From Litomosoides sigmodontis (Eukaryota; Nematoda; Chromadorea; Rhabditida; Onchocercidae), in assembly GCA_963070105.1 (NCBI GenBank), contig OY718806.1, positions 1,703,865-1,767,864 of the forward strand: a DNA stretch of 64,000 bases, read 5' to 3'. Below the pieces are notes generated by a model. The model was not told the DNA's origin. It was given only the letters and a program-made list of their open reading frames with translations, and made no database searches. Made by a program: the position numbers and the translations under genes. Of the stretch, positions 53,721 to 64,000 are shown piece by piece (position 1 is the first letter of the stretch; the number at the start of each line of letters is the position of its first letter).

Positions 53721-53748
53721 GTGTGTGTGTGTGTGTGTGTGTGTGTGA
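53721..53748. repeat. (GT)n microsatellite
   Basis: Fourteen GT units flanked on both sides by GA-rich purine sequence (53515-53570 and 53680-53720). Confidence 0.93.
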
Positions 53749-54218
53749 CTGAATGAGAAAGAGAAAAGGATAGAGAAGTAATTTCAATTGATGTTGCTAA
53801 ATTAAAGGAAATGGAAAAAAAGGCGGAAGTTTAGATAGCAAAAATAAGTGAAATTTTTTTCTTGTTATGAAATAATTTTCAATATTTGAAATAATTGATA
53901 ATAATAATTTATTCTACAACAAGCAATATTAGCATTGTGGAATTAATTCAATGTAAATCAGACATGTTAATATTTTTTTTTTGTTTTAAGATAAAATTAG
54001 TGAAATTGTAACTTTTAGCTATTCATCTCTCCAACACTCTGCACCATCCGTCAATGCTTGATCGGAAACACTTCATACAATTGTTTTGTGAGAAAAATCA
54101 TTGGAAATTTCCTGCACAATAACATGCTGCCAAAATTCACTTCTCACTTATATTACTGTAAAATAAATTGTACTAAGTAACTGAGTTAGCTTACTTAGTA
54201 AGTACTAAATGGAACGCA

Positions 54219-54241
54219 TACACACACACACACACACACAA
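54219..54241. repeat. (CA)n microsatellite
   Basis: About eleven CA units in the intergenic region. Confidence 0.9.
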
Positions 54242-55273
54242 GCACACGTACGCATACATGCGTAGACATCTTACTTTGTTTCAATCATATTTGCTTGTAA
54301 AAATTTAACTTTTTAACTTGCCTATTCCATTAACTTTTCTCATTCCTCTTTTTCTTTCAATCTTTGCTCTTTCGTTTTTTCATCGTTTATTTTTTTGTTA
54401 TCTTTGAGATTATTTGTCATTTAGACTTAGTAAAGCTACTACTTGTAATCCTAAAATCTCTTTTGAAAAAGAATTCAGGAAGTTGCCACTAACACCGAAA
54501 GTGCTTCAACTACCTGTTACCTCATTTGCAATTTATATATATTTACATACACGTATGTGCGTGGACGTGTGTGTATATGCGAGAGCAGGTGTGTATGTGA
54601 ATAAAAGTTCACAAGTGGATTATTTGAACCGTCGCTTGACGATCATATGATGACGATAGCGATCGCTCCCGTTCACTTTAAACTGTGATTTAAAATTCGT
54701 GAAAGATTTTGTTGAGAGATGTCAGTTACATGTGGTGATATTCGATATCCACCAATCCCTTCCAATTCCTTACACTTTTCTTCAGCCTTTTATTGTGAAT
54801 TTTTACCACATGAATTACGTAGTTAATCGCTTTTTTGCCCTCTCTCTCTCTCTCTTTCTCTCCGTCCAAGTTAATTATGAAATTTGTTTTTTTTTTCTCT
54901 TTTAATAAATATTGAAATTCATCAAATTTCGCCATGAGTGTGTATCTTTCTTCTGCCTCTTCGCATAAATCGTGCTTCTCTTCTTTCCTTATGAGAGAGA
55001 GAGAGACGAATTTGGATTCCTTTTTCCTGCCCTCTCCTGATGTAGTAAGTGATTGTTTTTGTAATTCTCCTTCCGATTTGAAAAATCAACAATTGCCATT
55101 CTCGATGAAGCATTTTGATTTCATTTATAAGCTTTGCTTCATTACATTTCTGAAATGTTCTTTTCAAAAAGAGTGAAAAGTTAGATTGCGTTGAAGAGAG
55201 AAAATTGTATTATTTTATATTTGAATTTCAGTTGCAAGGAAAAGAACTTTTTTCACTCCTCTCACTAAAAGCT

Positions 55274-57929
55274 ATGGACTATGCGATGCTTATAGCTTGG
55301 AATGTAATGCTTCTACTTACAGCAATCATTATTTATATTGGATGTCGACGATCCTATTCCATATATTTCTTTGAGGTTCATATTTCAATTTATTCCACGA
55401 TGGATGTGTATAATTTTTATAATTTCTGTCAAAATTTAAATTGAATTTTAAATTTCAATTTGTAAAATTTTAAAGTGTATTTCAGCGTGATGAAAGAAAA
55501 GTTATATTCCTTGAAGATGAAGGCGCAATTGCCGTACCAGTAGTACTCTCAGTTTTGCTGTTTATTTTATATCATAGTTTAAAATCGCTGGATGACTATG
55601 AGATGGAAGAGGAAGTGGAAGATGAAAAAGTACCTGAAGTAAGTTTTTTACTGATTCATTTCAACGAATCAATTTTTTTTTCTAATTTTTATATTTGTAC
55701 CTGAAATTTATTCCACAGCTGTTGATGGCAAGTAGGAAAAATTTTAGTTGTTGCAGAAATCAAGTATATCATATCAATTAGCGAAAAAAATACCTCCGAA
55801 GATGACGGATGGTAATTCCAAATCAGCTGTTGCAGAGAGTAAAGTTCATTTTCACTATCATGAAACACATTAATTATCTGTCATTTTTCATCTATTTTTG
55901 CTTAATTTAACAAATTTTTAAAATTTTTGATTTCATCCATAACTTACGGATGAGATGACACTAGCAATTTGCAAAAGGTTAGCAATTTTGAATTGGCCCA
56001 ATTGTTGCATATAAAAATAAATAAATTTTTTTTTTTTTTTGCAGAAGACATAAAAGAAAAGGAAAATGTTGACGGAATAATTTTAACTGATGGAATTCGC
56101 GGAGAATGTTCATCGTCTGAGGGAGTGCTGTTACGAAAAAAATTTGCCATCCAAAGTGACGATGAAAGAGCGATTGAACGTGAACGATCTGAAATATACA
56201 AAAAAATGAGCAAGGTTTGTGCTAGTTTGAAAGTATTATATGTAAATTATTAAGTGAATTTTGATTGAAAATTTCGTTCTAAATTTTGGTTTGTTTTACT
56301 AATATATCGCATATTTCAGGTTTATCGCTTGCCATCAGTGAATGAGATAGTAAATGTTATGCGTTCTTCATTAGCTAACATATCAAAGCACTCTGTTTTA
56401 ATCATCTTAGCTCGACTTATTACCATTCATGCATTGGTTTGGTTGGGTGCTATTGCTGTTCAAATTACACTTGTTGAAATATTCGATAGTAATTTTTGTA
56501 AGTTCTAGTGCTAATAAATGTGATCATTGAATTTCTTTAGAAGAATTTAGACGATTCTTTTTTTTTAAAAAAAAAAAACTTCCGTTTTAGATTGATCTTA
56601 ATTTAATCAACCAATTACATGATACATTTCAGTTTAAATAAGTAATTTTTGCAGATTATATATTTTATTACCATCATCCTACAGTGAAGCAACTAGCCAT
56701 AATTATCGCTGTATTATTGGGAATTTTCCACGAAGTAAAATGGACATGGGTTGTTAATGACATTTTTGGTATTGCAATATCCTATGTTACTATTGCACGT
56801 ACTGAAGTAAGATTGAATAATTCTGAAAAAAAAAATGAACAATTTTATAAACATTTTATGAGGGATATATTTGGAAATTTTGAAGTAACAGATCGGAGAT
56901 CAGATAATAAATCGTCAAAGTTCTTACAAACTGAGTGAATTTTTTTTTCTGACAATTCATAAACTTCTTAACGTTTTAAAAAATGATATGCAATATTGGC
57001 ATTGTTTTTAGACAGCCAGTTATTTCGCAGGCTTCTTGTTTCTCGTTGGAATGATTTCGTTTGACATATTTTGGTTTTATTGTATCGATCTTTTATGTTA
57101 GTTCTTTCGATCAAAATGTGGTAGAAATTGTCATCCTCGACATTTTGCTACAGCTTTTATTATTATTATTTTGCTTTGGTTGATTTACGGCTTGATGTCC
57201 ATGGGAGAGAATGATCAATGAATTTGCATTTTTGTATGATAAAAGACGAAAATCGAAATTCAATAATGATAAGTGGAGCTATTCCTTCCACTATGAACAC
57301 TGTGAGCATTTCATTTTTTGCTTGCAGCGGTGGTAGCGAAACATTCTCGTTCGCCTGTTATGCTTATTATTCCATTGGGGAAAAAACGATCTGCTAAGAT
57401 TTCAATTGTTGACATTATAGTTCCAGGTAATTTTCAATTGTGCCTTAAATTTTAAATTTTAACTTAGCTAAGTTTAGAGCAATTTTTATTTCGTCAATTT
57501 ATCCAATTACTCTCAAACAGTTTCAAATAGCTAATGTAAGAGGATTTCATCATGCATTCACTGTTTAAATAACCTAATTCAGCGCTTTTTCTTTAGTATT
57601 TATATAAGTGCAGTGCGCGTAACCTACTCATTCAATAAAATTTTGAGAATGTCGGATATTAAGTGGGGATGAAGAGAGTGTAATTACAAGTACTTTTTAC
57701 AGGGATTTTCCTGAATATTATATTGAAATTTGCGGAAATGTATGACATCGTAATATTTACGGAAACTTTTTACGCTTGCATTTTCGGTCTATTTATCACT
57801 GGATTGTTTATCTTACTTCGCAGAAAAACGACACCAGCAATTGTTATTCCGGGAATTTTCGCAATACTAGCTTCTCTGTTAAGCACTGACAATCCATCCG
57901 GTTTATGGCGATTTAAAATTAAACATTAA
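55274..57929 (+). CDS. signal-peptide-peptidase-like (IMP-type) presenilin-family membrane protein with degenerate GxGD
   Basis: Complete nine-exon model, 406 codons plus stop, phase conserved throughout: 55274-55375, 55486-55638, 55757-55811, 56045-56214, 56320-56497, 56655-56806, 57012-57096, 57328-57426 and 57703-57929. About eight or nine hydrophobic segments are visible (for example AWNVMLLLTAIIIYIG, VVLSVLLFILYH, LAIIIAVLLGIF, GFLFLVGMISFDIFWFY, PGIFLNIILKF and ACIFGLFITGLFILL), with an acidic cytosolic-type loop in exons 2-4. The family is shown by VVNDIFGIAISYVTIAR, the FD-IFW segment in place of YD, VDIIVPGIFL in place of GLGDIVIPG, and TTPAIVIPG in place of QPALL. Both catalytic Asp residues remain, but GxGD reads S-I-V-D. 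An active SPP cuts transmembrane remnants in ER or Golgi membranes; activity here is uncertain. The start is the first Met after a TTTCAG acceptor ending at 55231; 14 further in-frame codons precede it, so an upstream coding exon is possible. C. elegans has three imp genes; I cannot say which this matches. Confidence 0.82.
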
Positions 57930-58486
57930 AACTTTCAAACATCAACCAGTTGAACATATTGTTCTCCTAATGGTGATACTTAAATGAAACAGCAGCTGAA
58001 TTTTTAAGCTAAAATCATGATCGAATGTCGACATGGAGGTCAATATTTTTATATAAACGTTCGTATTAGTGCTTTTCATAAATATTGTTGTATACTGTCG
58101 TTTAGTCATTTACTGTTTAGTACAACTTAATAGTAGGTCAATAATTTGCATTTAGATTTAATCTAAACTATCTACATTTATGTTGATTTATTTTCCTCTT
58201 CGTTTTGAGAAATTTTTATTGAGAAATTCACACTTCAATTTCGCCATTCATACTTGATATCTGTGATGCAGTGATAATGAGCTCTCAATTAGCAGTTTAT
58301 TCCAATAATTCAGTTTCTTTCAAAATACTAGAATGTGCATTGTATGGCTAATTTTTGTCACTTATTATTATCAAATCCTAAATAATTGTGTTTACTCCGT
58401 TATGCACTTCGTATTAGGAAACGAGATGTTTTTTGCTTTCCTTTTATGCTTCTGAAAGATGCTCGATAGAAAGTTTTTGAATGTTT
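57930..58486. other. 557-bp gap between convergent gene ends
   Basis: AT-rich and non-coding; it holds the 3' UTRs of the SPP-like gene and the FAT-3-like desaturase. A minus-strand AATAAA near 58300 could serve the desaturase. Confidence 0.5.
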
Positions 58487-61366
58487 TTAATCAGCACACA
58501 AATTTCCACTGCATGGACATGTAATATTCCTTACCAAGTCAGCAACACTTTTAAGTTGATGTAGAATTAGTGTGTATCCTGTCCAGTAACTATCCATTAA
58601 ATACGGGAGATCGTTCATTTCGCAATATTTTTGGACCTTCTTTGATACGCGGGGCAAATTTGCACGGGATATTGTCGGGAATAAATGGTGCTCAATCTGA
58701 AATGTTCAAACGTATGATGTTTTCTGTCAAACTCTGGGAAGCACTTTTTGTCTCAGTACTTGCCGAAATGGGCATTAAATTCGTAGAACAATATAAGGAA
58801 AAAGAATTCACAGTCAAAAGAAACCTGATAATTAAGGCCACCCCAAAACCAATCAACAAACGGAGACGGTAACATATTTCGCGTTGTCAGTATATGGAGA
58901 CATGGGAAGTTATTCAATAAACGGCTTTGATCTGAAATACAAATGATTGAAGGGCAGTTAGCCATTGTCAGTTGCTACTGTAGGCGATTGCATAGCATCA
59001 AATTGATAGGAAAGAACTCGTAATGATAACTGTTTGACCTCCAAATTCATCTGGTTACATCTTCATGTACAATAATTACTTTCCAGCAAGTAATTTAAGA
59101 CATTTCTTTATTACTTTTACAAAAATCATATATCATTCTTAGTTCATAAAGCATGTGTCACGTAAACTTACAAGGAAATTTGGTAACAGAATTGTGACTG
59201 TAAGTAACAACATGAGCGATAAGAAATCCAGCACCCAACTGACTAATTGCAAAATACAAAATTCTTATTGATCCTGTAGGAAGAAGCCAGAGTTGGAAGA
59301 TAACCCATAGCCAGTGTAAAAAGATGCAAGCCTGAATATTGCAAATAATTACTTAAACTTGAATAGATGCACAAACATTAGTTTCCTTATTTCTAAGGAA
59401 GCAAGAGTGAGTGTTTCTGACGAAATTACATCCTCTTTTCTCTCCTTCCTTCTAAAATTACTCTTTAGATGTCATCCTTTTGAATATCCTATTCAATTTA
59501 AAATCACCTGTTCAGCAGGAGCATTGATGACATGTTGCTTATACTGATTGTATGGTGCACCAATAACAAACAGTATGGATTGCGCTGTCCAAGAAAACCG
59601 TAGGAAAGGTAACATAAGTGTGAAATATAAATGTTGATAAGGAATCACCTGAAAAACAAGCAAACATCCGTAAACCATGATTAGCTAATTTAAAAAAAAA
59701 AGCCACTGAGGATGACTAATTCTAGTAACAAAAAAAAACATTATATGCAAAATTATGCAATAAACCTTTGAGATGAGTTGTTCGAATAACGTTTTGTACT
59801 TTTTCAAATCATCTGGAACAAATGCTAGCAATGGAGCTAAGTCAATATCACCATCCTGAAAAGCAAGAAACATGCAAAATCCTCCATTTACATACATCAT
59901 ATAAAGAAAAAGAACAATTTTGCACTAATTACTGAAAATAAAACCTGTCCAACAATATTTGTTGCAGCATGATGTGTATTGTGCTTCTCCTTCCACCAAT
60001 CACGCGAGAAACCTTGTACAATGTTGCCAAAAATTAACGATAAAAAATCATTGTTATGGCGATTTTTGCTTGGTTGTTGATGACAGAAATCATGAGTTAG
60101 CCAACCAAACTGTTGCCAGCACAGTGCTAAAACTATTGCTGATGTCAAATACCTGAAAGGAATGCAGCATTTTTTTTTCTCCATGGTTTTTTCTTTTTTT
60201 TTAATTTCTTTTACCCGACCTTTCTGTAACATTTTCAATAAATGATTTTATAGAAAAATTAGAATGAGGGAAAATTTGTTATTAGAAAGTTATTACCATG
60301 TGAAGTACTGTAGGATGAAGGCGAACAATAATAAGCCAAATGCTTCAATAGATTTATAGACGTAATAAGTTGGATTTATGTCGAATAATCCTTCAGCTAT
60401 CAGCTCGTCGCGTAATGCAACGAAATTTTCCACTATTTGTTTTTCCTAAACAATGCGTTCATTCGTCTTAGCAATTCAAACTGCATTTGATTCTAATTTT
60501 AATCCTAACAAAAATTTACTTTAATTTTGCAAATCTCTAAAATTATTTAAAATAATAATAATACTAATGATAATAATAATTGATAAATAAATAATAATTA
60601 AAAATTAACGACAATAATAATAATAAATAATAATAACGATAACAATAATAAATACCTTTGCTTCTGGAAGATTATAAGATGATACGTTTACTTCATTGAT
60701 ACAATGATCATCTGAAATATTGCTTAAATTTTTGTAATCACAAATTAGATGTGAAATGGAAGAAAGTTAATCAAACTTTCACTGTAATTAGGAAAATACG
60801 AACGTTGTAATTTTATACGAAATTACAGTATTGCAACCGTTCTAACCGTTGATAGTATTAGGCCCATCATTCATGTCGACACAATTTAGTTTCTTGAGCA
60901 ACTCTAATTGCTTATAGGCACTTTTGCTTCCTTCATGAAAAGCATGGAATACTTGTGTAGCATCAGCACCTCTGAAAAAAAAAATTGCAAGAAACAAAGA
61001 ATTAGAAGTTTCCACAGTTTTTTTTCCTATTATTTTTACTCAGCTAAATTATTTCAGTGATTTATGAATTTTTTCTGCTTTTAAACTGCAAGTTTTTCTT
61101 TCAAATATGAAATTCCTAATTGGTTAATTCAGAAACATCCAATAATTAGTTCATACATTAGCGGATTACGCTTCATCATACTATATCAGCAGCTATTTTG
61201 TGCATAAATTTTTGAGATGAACTTAACTAAATTCGAAAATTTATTTTAAAACAAACCTGTAATGTGTGATAACACTACCACCCGGATGTCTCCTTTGAAA
61301 ATCCTTCGTTATCAGTATCCATTTGCCATCAATCTTTAACTGAAAATCAGTCTGATCATCATCCAT
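58487..61366 (-). CDS. cytochrome b5 front-end fatty-acid desaturase, FAT-3 (delta-6)-like
   Basis: Complete ten-exon model, 451 codons plus stop, phase conserved: 61366-61257, 60971-60847, 60711-60656, 60445-60297, 60152-59945, 59855-59766, 59648-59508, 59331-59172, 58931-58825 and 58696-58487. The protein starts MDDDQTDFQLKIDGKW. The N-terminal cytochrome b5 domain has RRHPGGSVITHYRG and HAFHEGS, with the haem-ligand HPGG. Desaturase boxes are HDFCHQQ, HNTHH and QIEHH; the Gln in box 3 is diagnostic of front-end desaturases. Length and order match C. elegans FAT-3 (WQQFGWLTH, NIVQGFSRDWWKEKHNTHH, DGDIDLAPLLAF and RNM-PSPFVDWFWGGLNYQ). It should be an ER enzyme that inserts a double bond between the carboxyl end and an existing one in C18 PUFA precursors. 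It ends CPCSGNLCAD. The leader after a TCTTACAG acceptor is only six nucleotides, suggesting SL trans-splicing. Delta-6 rather than delta-5 activity is inferred from overall resemblance. Confidence 0.9.
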
Positions 61367-61380
61367 TGCTTGCTGTAAGA
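61367..61380 (-). promoter_or_regulatory. probable SL trans-splice acceptor of the FAT-3-like gene
   Basis: TCTTACAG (61380-61373, minus strand) followed by CAAGCA and the start ATG. A 6-nt leader is typical of trans-spliced nematode mRNAs. An upstream cis exon encoding only UTR is the alternative. Confidence 0.5.
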
Positions 61381-62284
61381 ATGATTAACCATTGATAAAT
61401 GTTAACCTTTTATCTCTTAGATCATTCGACGATTCACGCTTCATTTCACGCATTCTTAGAAAAGCAAAAATTGGTGGCAAACAACGAGAACATGTTGATT
61501 TCATTTCAACAAAAGAAGATCAACATTTAAATTGTATTGTTTAGGCTAAAGTTCAAAACAAAAGACATTTTTAAAATCAGTCAACAGTTGCAAATAATGC
61601 TAAGTCAAATTGAAAGATAAGAAATATGATCAGCGGCATTTCGCAAATGAAATATATGTCGATAATGTCCCAAAATAAACCACAATATCTCGATTACTTA
61701 AATACATGATGAATGAAAGCTATCAATTATTACTTCTAGCTAAGCCACCTTGTGAATTTGCATTAAAATCTTTTCAGTGTACAATTCTTTAGAAAAATAA
61801 TGTTCGCACACACTTTCGTTGACATTTGAAACATTTGATTTGCAATTGATATTGATAAAAAAATTTCGAAAATATTTGGAAAGTAGCCAACAAAATATTT
61901 TCAAATTTTGGATTACAGTTTAAAATGTCGTATTAAGAATAATTCAATTCTCGACTGTAACTTCGTGTATTCCGTACTATATACTGAATTATATTTGAAA
62001 AATCGTTTAAAAACGGCAAAACAAAACTATCGTTGAATTTTAGGTAAAAATTTAAAAAAGTTACATGAATGATATTGCAATCTTTTTTCAATTGTATTTT
62101 CATAATAAATATTTCAAAATTTACCAACAAAATATTCAAATTGGAAGTAATGGAAGTAATAGTAAATTGGAAGTAATTGTTTCTGGAAATGAAAATTTAT
62201 TTATACGATAGATTAGCACTAACTAATAATGTAACGAGCAGGTACAAGCTATGTATGATAATGCGTATGAAAAAATGAGAGTGA

Positions 62285-62480
<196 letters not shown>

Positions 62481-62669
62481 AGGGAAGAAAGAAAGATGGC
62501 GGTCAAGGAAGAGACGGATAAAAATTAATTCATAAATTAACATAATTGAAAAAAAAATTTTCGTAAAAAAAATTCTGCAATATTGTTTAGTTGCAAAAAA
62601 CAACGGAAGCAAAATTGTAGTAAAATGAAGTGTTCAAAAAAAGGTATGTAAATGGGAGAAACGACGACA

Positions 62670-62693
62670 ATGATCATGATAATGACAATGATA

Positions 62694-62724
<31 letters not shown>

Positions 62725-62776
62725 ATCACAGAATGATGACGCTAGTAACGATGTTGATGATGATAATGATGATGAC
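62670..62776. repeat. imperfect (GAT)n repeat
   Basis: GATAAT/GATGAT units, perfect for about ten units around 62690-62720. The Asp-rich and Met-rich plus-strand frames across it have no other support. Confidence 0.85.
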
Positions 62777-63356
62777 AGGAGTGCTGATTGTTGTCGTATG
62801 CGAAGCGTTGACTTTCTTTTTTCCTTCCTCTTTTTTTTTGTTGCAAAATTAATCTTTGAACTGTTAGGTAGTGTTATAGTAAAAAAAAAAAAAGATTTTT
62901 TTTTTGTTCATCTTTAATCAAACACATTTCATATAAATCAATTCATACAATTGGTGGGTCGTTTAACTCGCTCTCAATCTATCATCGATCACTTAATAGC
63001 GAGTGTTACTTAAATGACGAAAGAAGGAGGAGGGAGAAGAAAATAATCAATTGTTTTCCAAATTTCATCTTTCTTTTTCTTTCTCCTTTTTAATTTTATA
63101 AAAATAGGAGGTGAATTAAATTCATAATATTGTAAAAATTTGAAATGGTAAAAAAAATGAGAAAAAAAATTAGTTGCTTCAATATACGATATTCAGCTAA
63201 TGGTAGTAAATTCCATAATATATTTCGTCAAAAAATATCCATCAGCTCTTTGTAAATCTCTCTTTTTCTTTCTTCCATTTTCTTGCTTTCTTTCGTTTTT
63301 TTTTTTCTTTTAAAGCGAATTTATTCAACATATCTAATACACCAGTGAAAAACGAC

Positions 63357-63376
63357 AGAGAGAGAGAGAGAGAGAA
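63357..63376. repeat. (GA)n microsatellite
   Basis: About ten GA units in the 3' flank of the FAT-4-like gene, with CT tracts nearby at 63495-63518. Confidence 0.85.
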
Positions 63377-63600
63377 ATTACTAGGAGATATTTGTGATAA
63401 CGACATTATTTCTCATAATAATATATTCATTGCAATTTATCATCATAACATCTATAAATTTTCATATTATTGAAAATTTAACGCACTTTTTTTCTCTCAC
63501 TCTTTCTCTCTCTCTCTTTGTTTTTTGTTCTTTTTTTCAATTTATTTTTAATTTTCCATGATTTTTTTCCCATTTCTCAATTTCTCATATTTTTTTCGTC

Positions 63601-64000
63601 TCAATTTCGATGACAAATTCGTTGTGCTAATTTTGCAATAGCAGCCATTTGTTGGATTTCCATAAGCCATCCTTCAAAATATCCATTAACCATATAGGGT
63701 AAATTATTTTCCATGCAAAATTCCTTCACTAATGGCATCACCTGAAAAATTGCAAAAATTAGAAAACAGGAATTTGAATTTCTTTTTTTTAACTCTTCCA
63801 TCTTCTCTTGCAATTATTTCTGATGAAATTGCACATTAGGAATTATTCAATGATTGCAAGTGGCAAATTACAGGAAAAAATAAATAAAGCAAAATGATAG
63901 ATATACCGCTTTCAAATTATGTCTTGGCATTGATGGAAATAGATGATGTTCAATTTGGTAATTTAATCCACCCCATAACCAATCAATTAAAATTCCCGGT
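63601..64000 (-). CDS. front-end fatty-acid desaturase, FAT-4 (delta-5)-like, 3' end only
   Basis: Two exons are inside the window: 64000-63907 (continues beyond the edge) and 63741-63601. Together they read [31 protein letters not shown], then [18 protein letters not shown] and a tail ending QRICHRN. The third histidine box QIEHH and the downstream NLPYMV...YF segment identify a front-end desaturase. VMPLVKEF and the WLMEIQQ region resemble my memory of C. elegans FAT-4 more than FAT-3. It is paralogous to the gene at 58487-61366 and on the same strand, 2.2 kb upstream of it. Substrate specificity is inferred; the N-terminal cytochrome b5 domain and boxes 1-2 lie outside the window. Confidence 0.88.

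Larger units (their letters stand above)
51706..55273. other. 3.6-kb region between divergent synaptojanin and SPP-like genes
   Basis: No coding exon was recognised. It should contain the promoters of both neighbours. It carries (TTG)n at 52416-52478, (CA)n at 53318-53396, (GT)n at 53721-53748, (CA)n at 54219-54241 and scattered GA/CT tracts (for example 54841-54862). A TTTCAG acceptor at 55226-55231 precedes the SPP-like start. Confidence 0.55.

Noticed and set aside
58570..58872. 100-codon plus-strand open frame between the SPP-like and desaturase genes
   Set aside because: It is antisense to the last two exons of the FAT-3-like gene, which encode [14 protein letters not shown] in phase on the minus strand; its openness comes from that coding sequence.

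Overview
The window is a piece of a eukaryotic nuclear genome and reads as an AT-rich parasitic nematode, most likely a clade III (filarial-type) worm. The evidence is many short exons separated by 100-500 bp AT-rich introns, near-universal TTTCAG-type 3' splice sites and GTAAGT/GTTTGT donors, abundant microsatellites, and proteins that look closest to Caenorhabditis families (synaptojanin UNC-26, FAT-3/FAT-4 desaturases, ATP8B/TAT flippase, IMP-type intramembrane protease). The species call is inference. I saw no bacterial operons, CRISPR, transposase, rRNA or tRNA, and no sign of Wolbachia DNA.

Layout from left to right. 2-139 (+): end of an unidentified coding exon. 530-12476 (-): large multi-exon gene for a USP7-type MATH-domain protein with coiled coils and a proline/serine-rich tail. 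12477-16234: non-coding. 16235-24772 (-): Ser/Gln-rich nuclear protein with a C-terminal DUF4211 (QSER1/PRR12-like) domain. 24773-34360: 9.6 kb of gene-free DNA between two divergent genes, holding the largest simple repeats, including about 549 bp of pure ATT and a roughly 300-bp AAAT array. 34361-44143 (+): complete 26-exon P4-ATPase lipid flippase of the ATP8B class. 45365-51705 (-): synaptojanin, tail-to-tail with the flippase. 51706-55273: non-coding, repeat-rich, between divergent genes. 55274-57929 (+): complete nine-exon signal-peptide-peptidase-like membrane protein whose GxGD motif is degenerate. 58487-61366 (-): complete ten-exon cytochrome-b5 front-end fatty-acid desaturase (FAT-3-like). 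63601-64000 (-): last two exons of a second front-end desaturase (FAT-4-like), cut by the window edge.

Several genes share a membrane-lipid theme: a phospholipid flippase, a phosphoinositide phosphatase and two PUFA desaturases. The desaturase pair is a true tandem family in the same order and orientation as I recall for C. elegans fat-4/fat-3. The other adjacencies may be chance. The gene models for the flippase, the SPP-like gene and the FAT-3-like gene were built exon by exon with reading phase conserved at every junction. The two large minus-strand genes and synaptojanin are correct in extent and domains but have some unverified exon edges.

The most interesting signals are: an in-frame 75-bp tandem duplication across a coding exon/intron boundary that duplicates a splice donor in the flippase; a C-terminal switch in the same gene between a PDZ-ligand tail and a short tail via a 47-nt optional intron; the degenerate catalytic motif of the SPP-like protein; a USP7-like MATH domain on a non-protease scaffold with three possible LC8-binding motifs; and the very long ATT tract.
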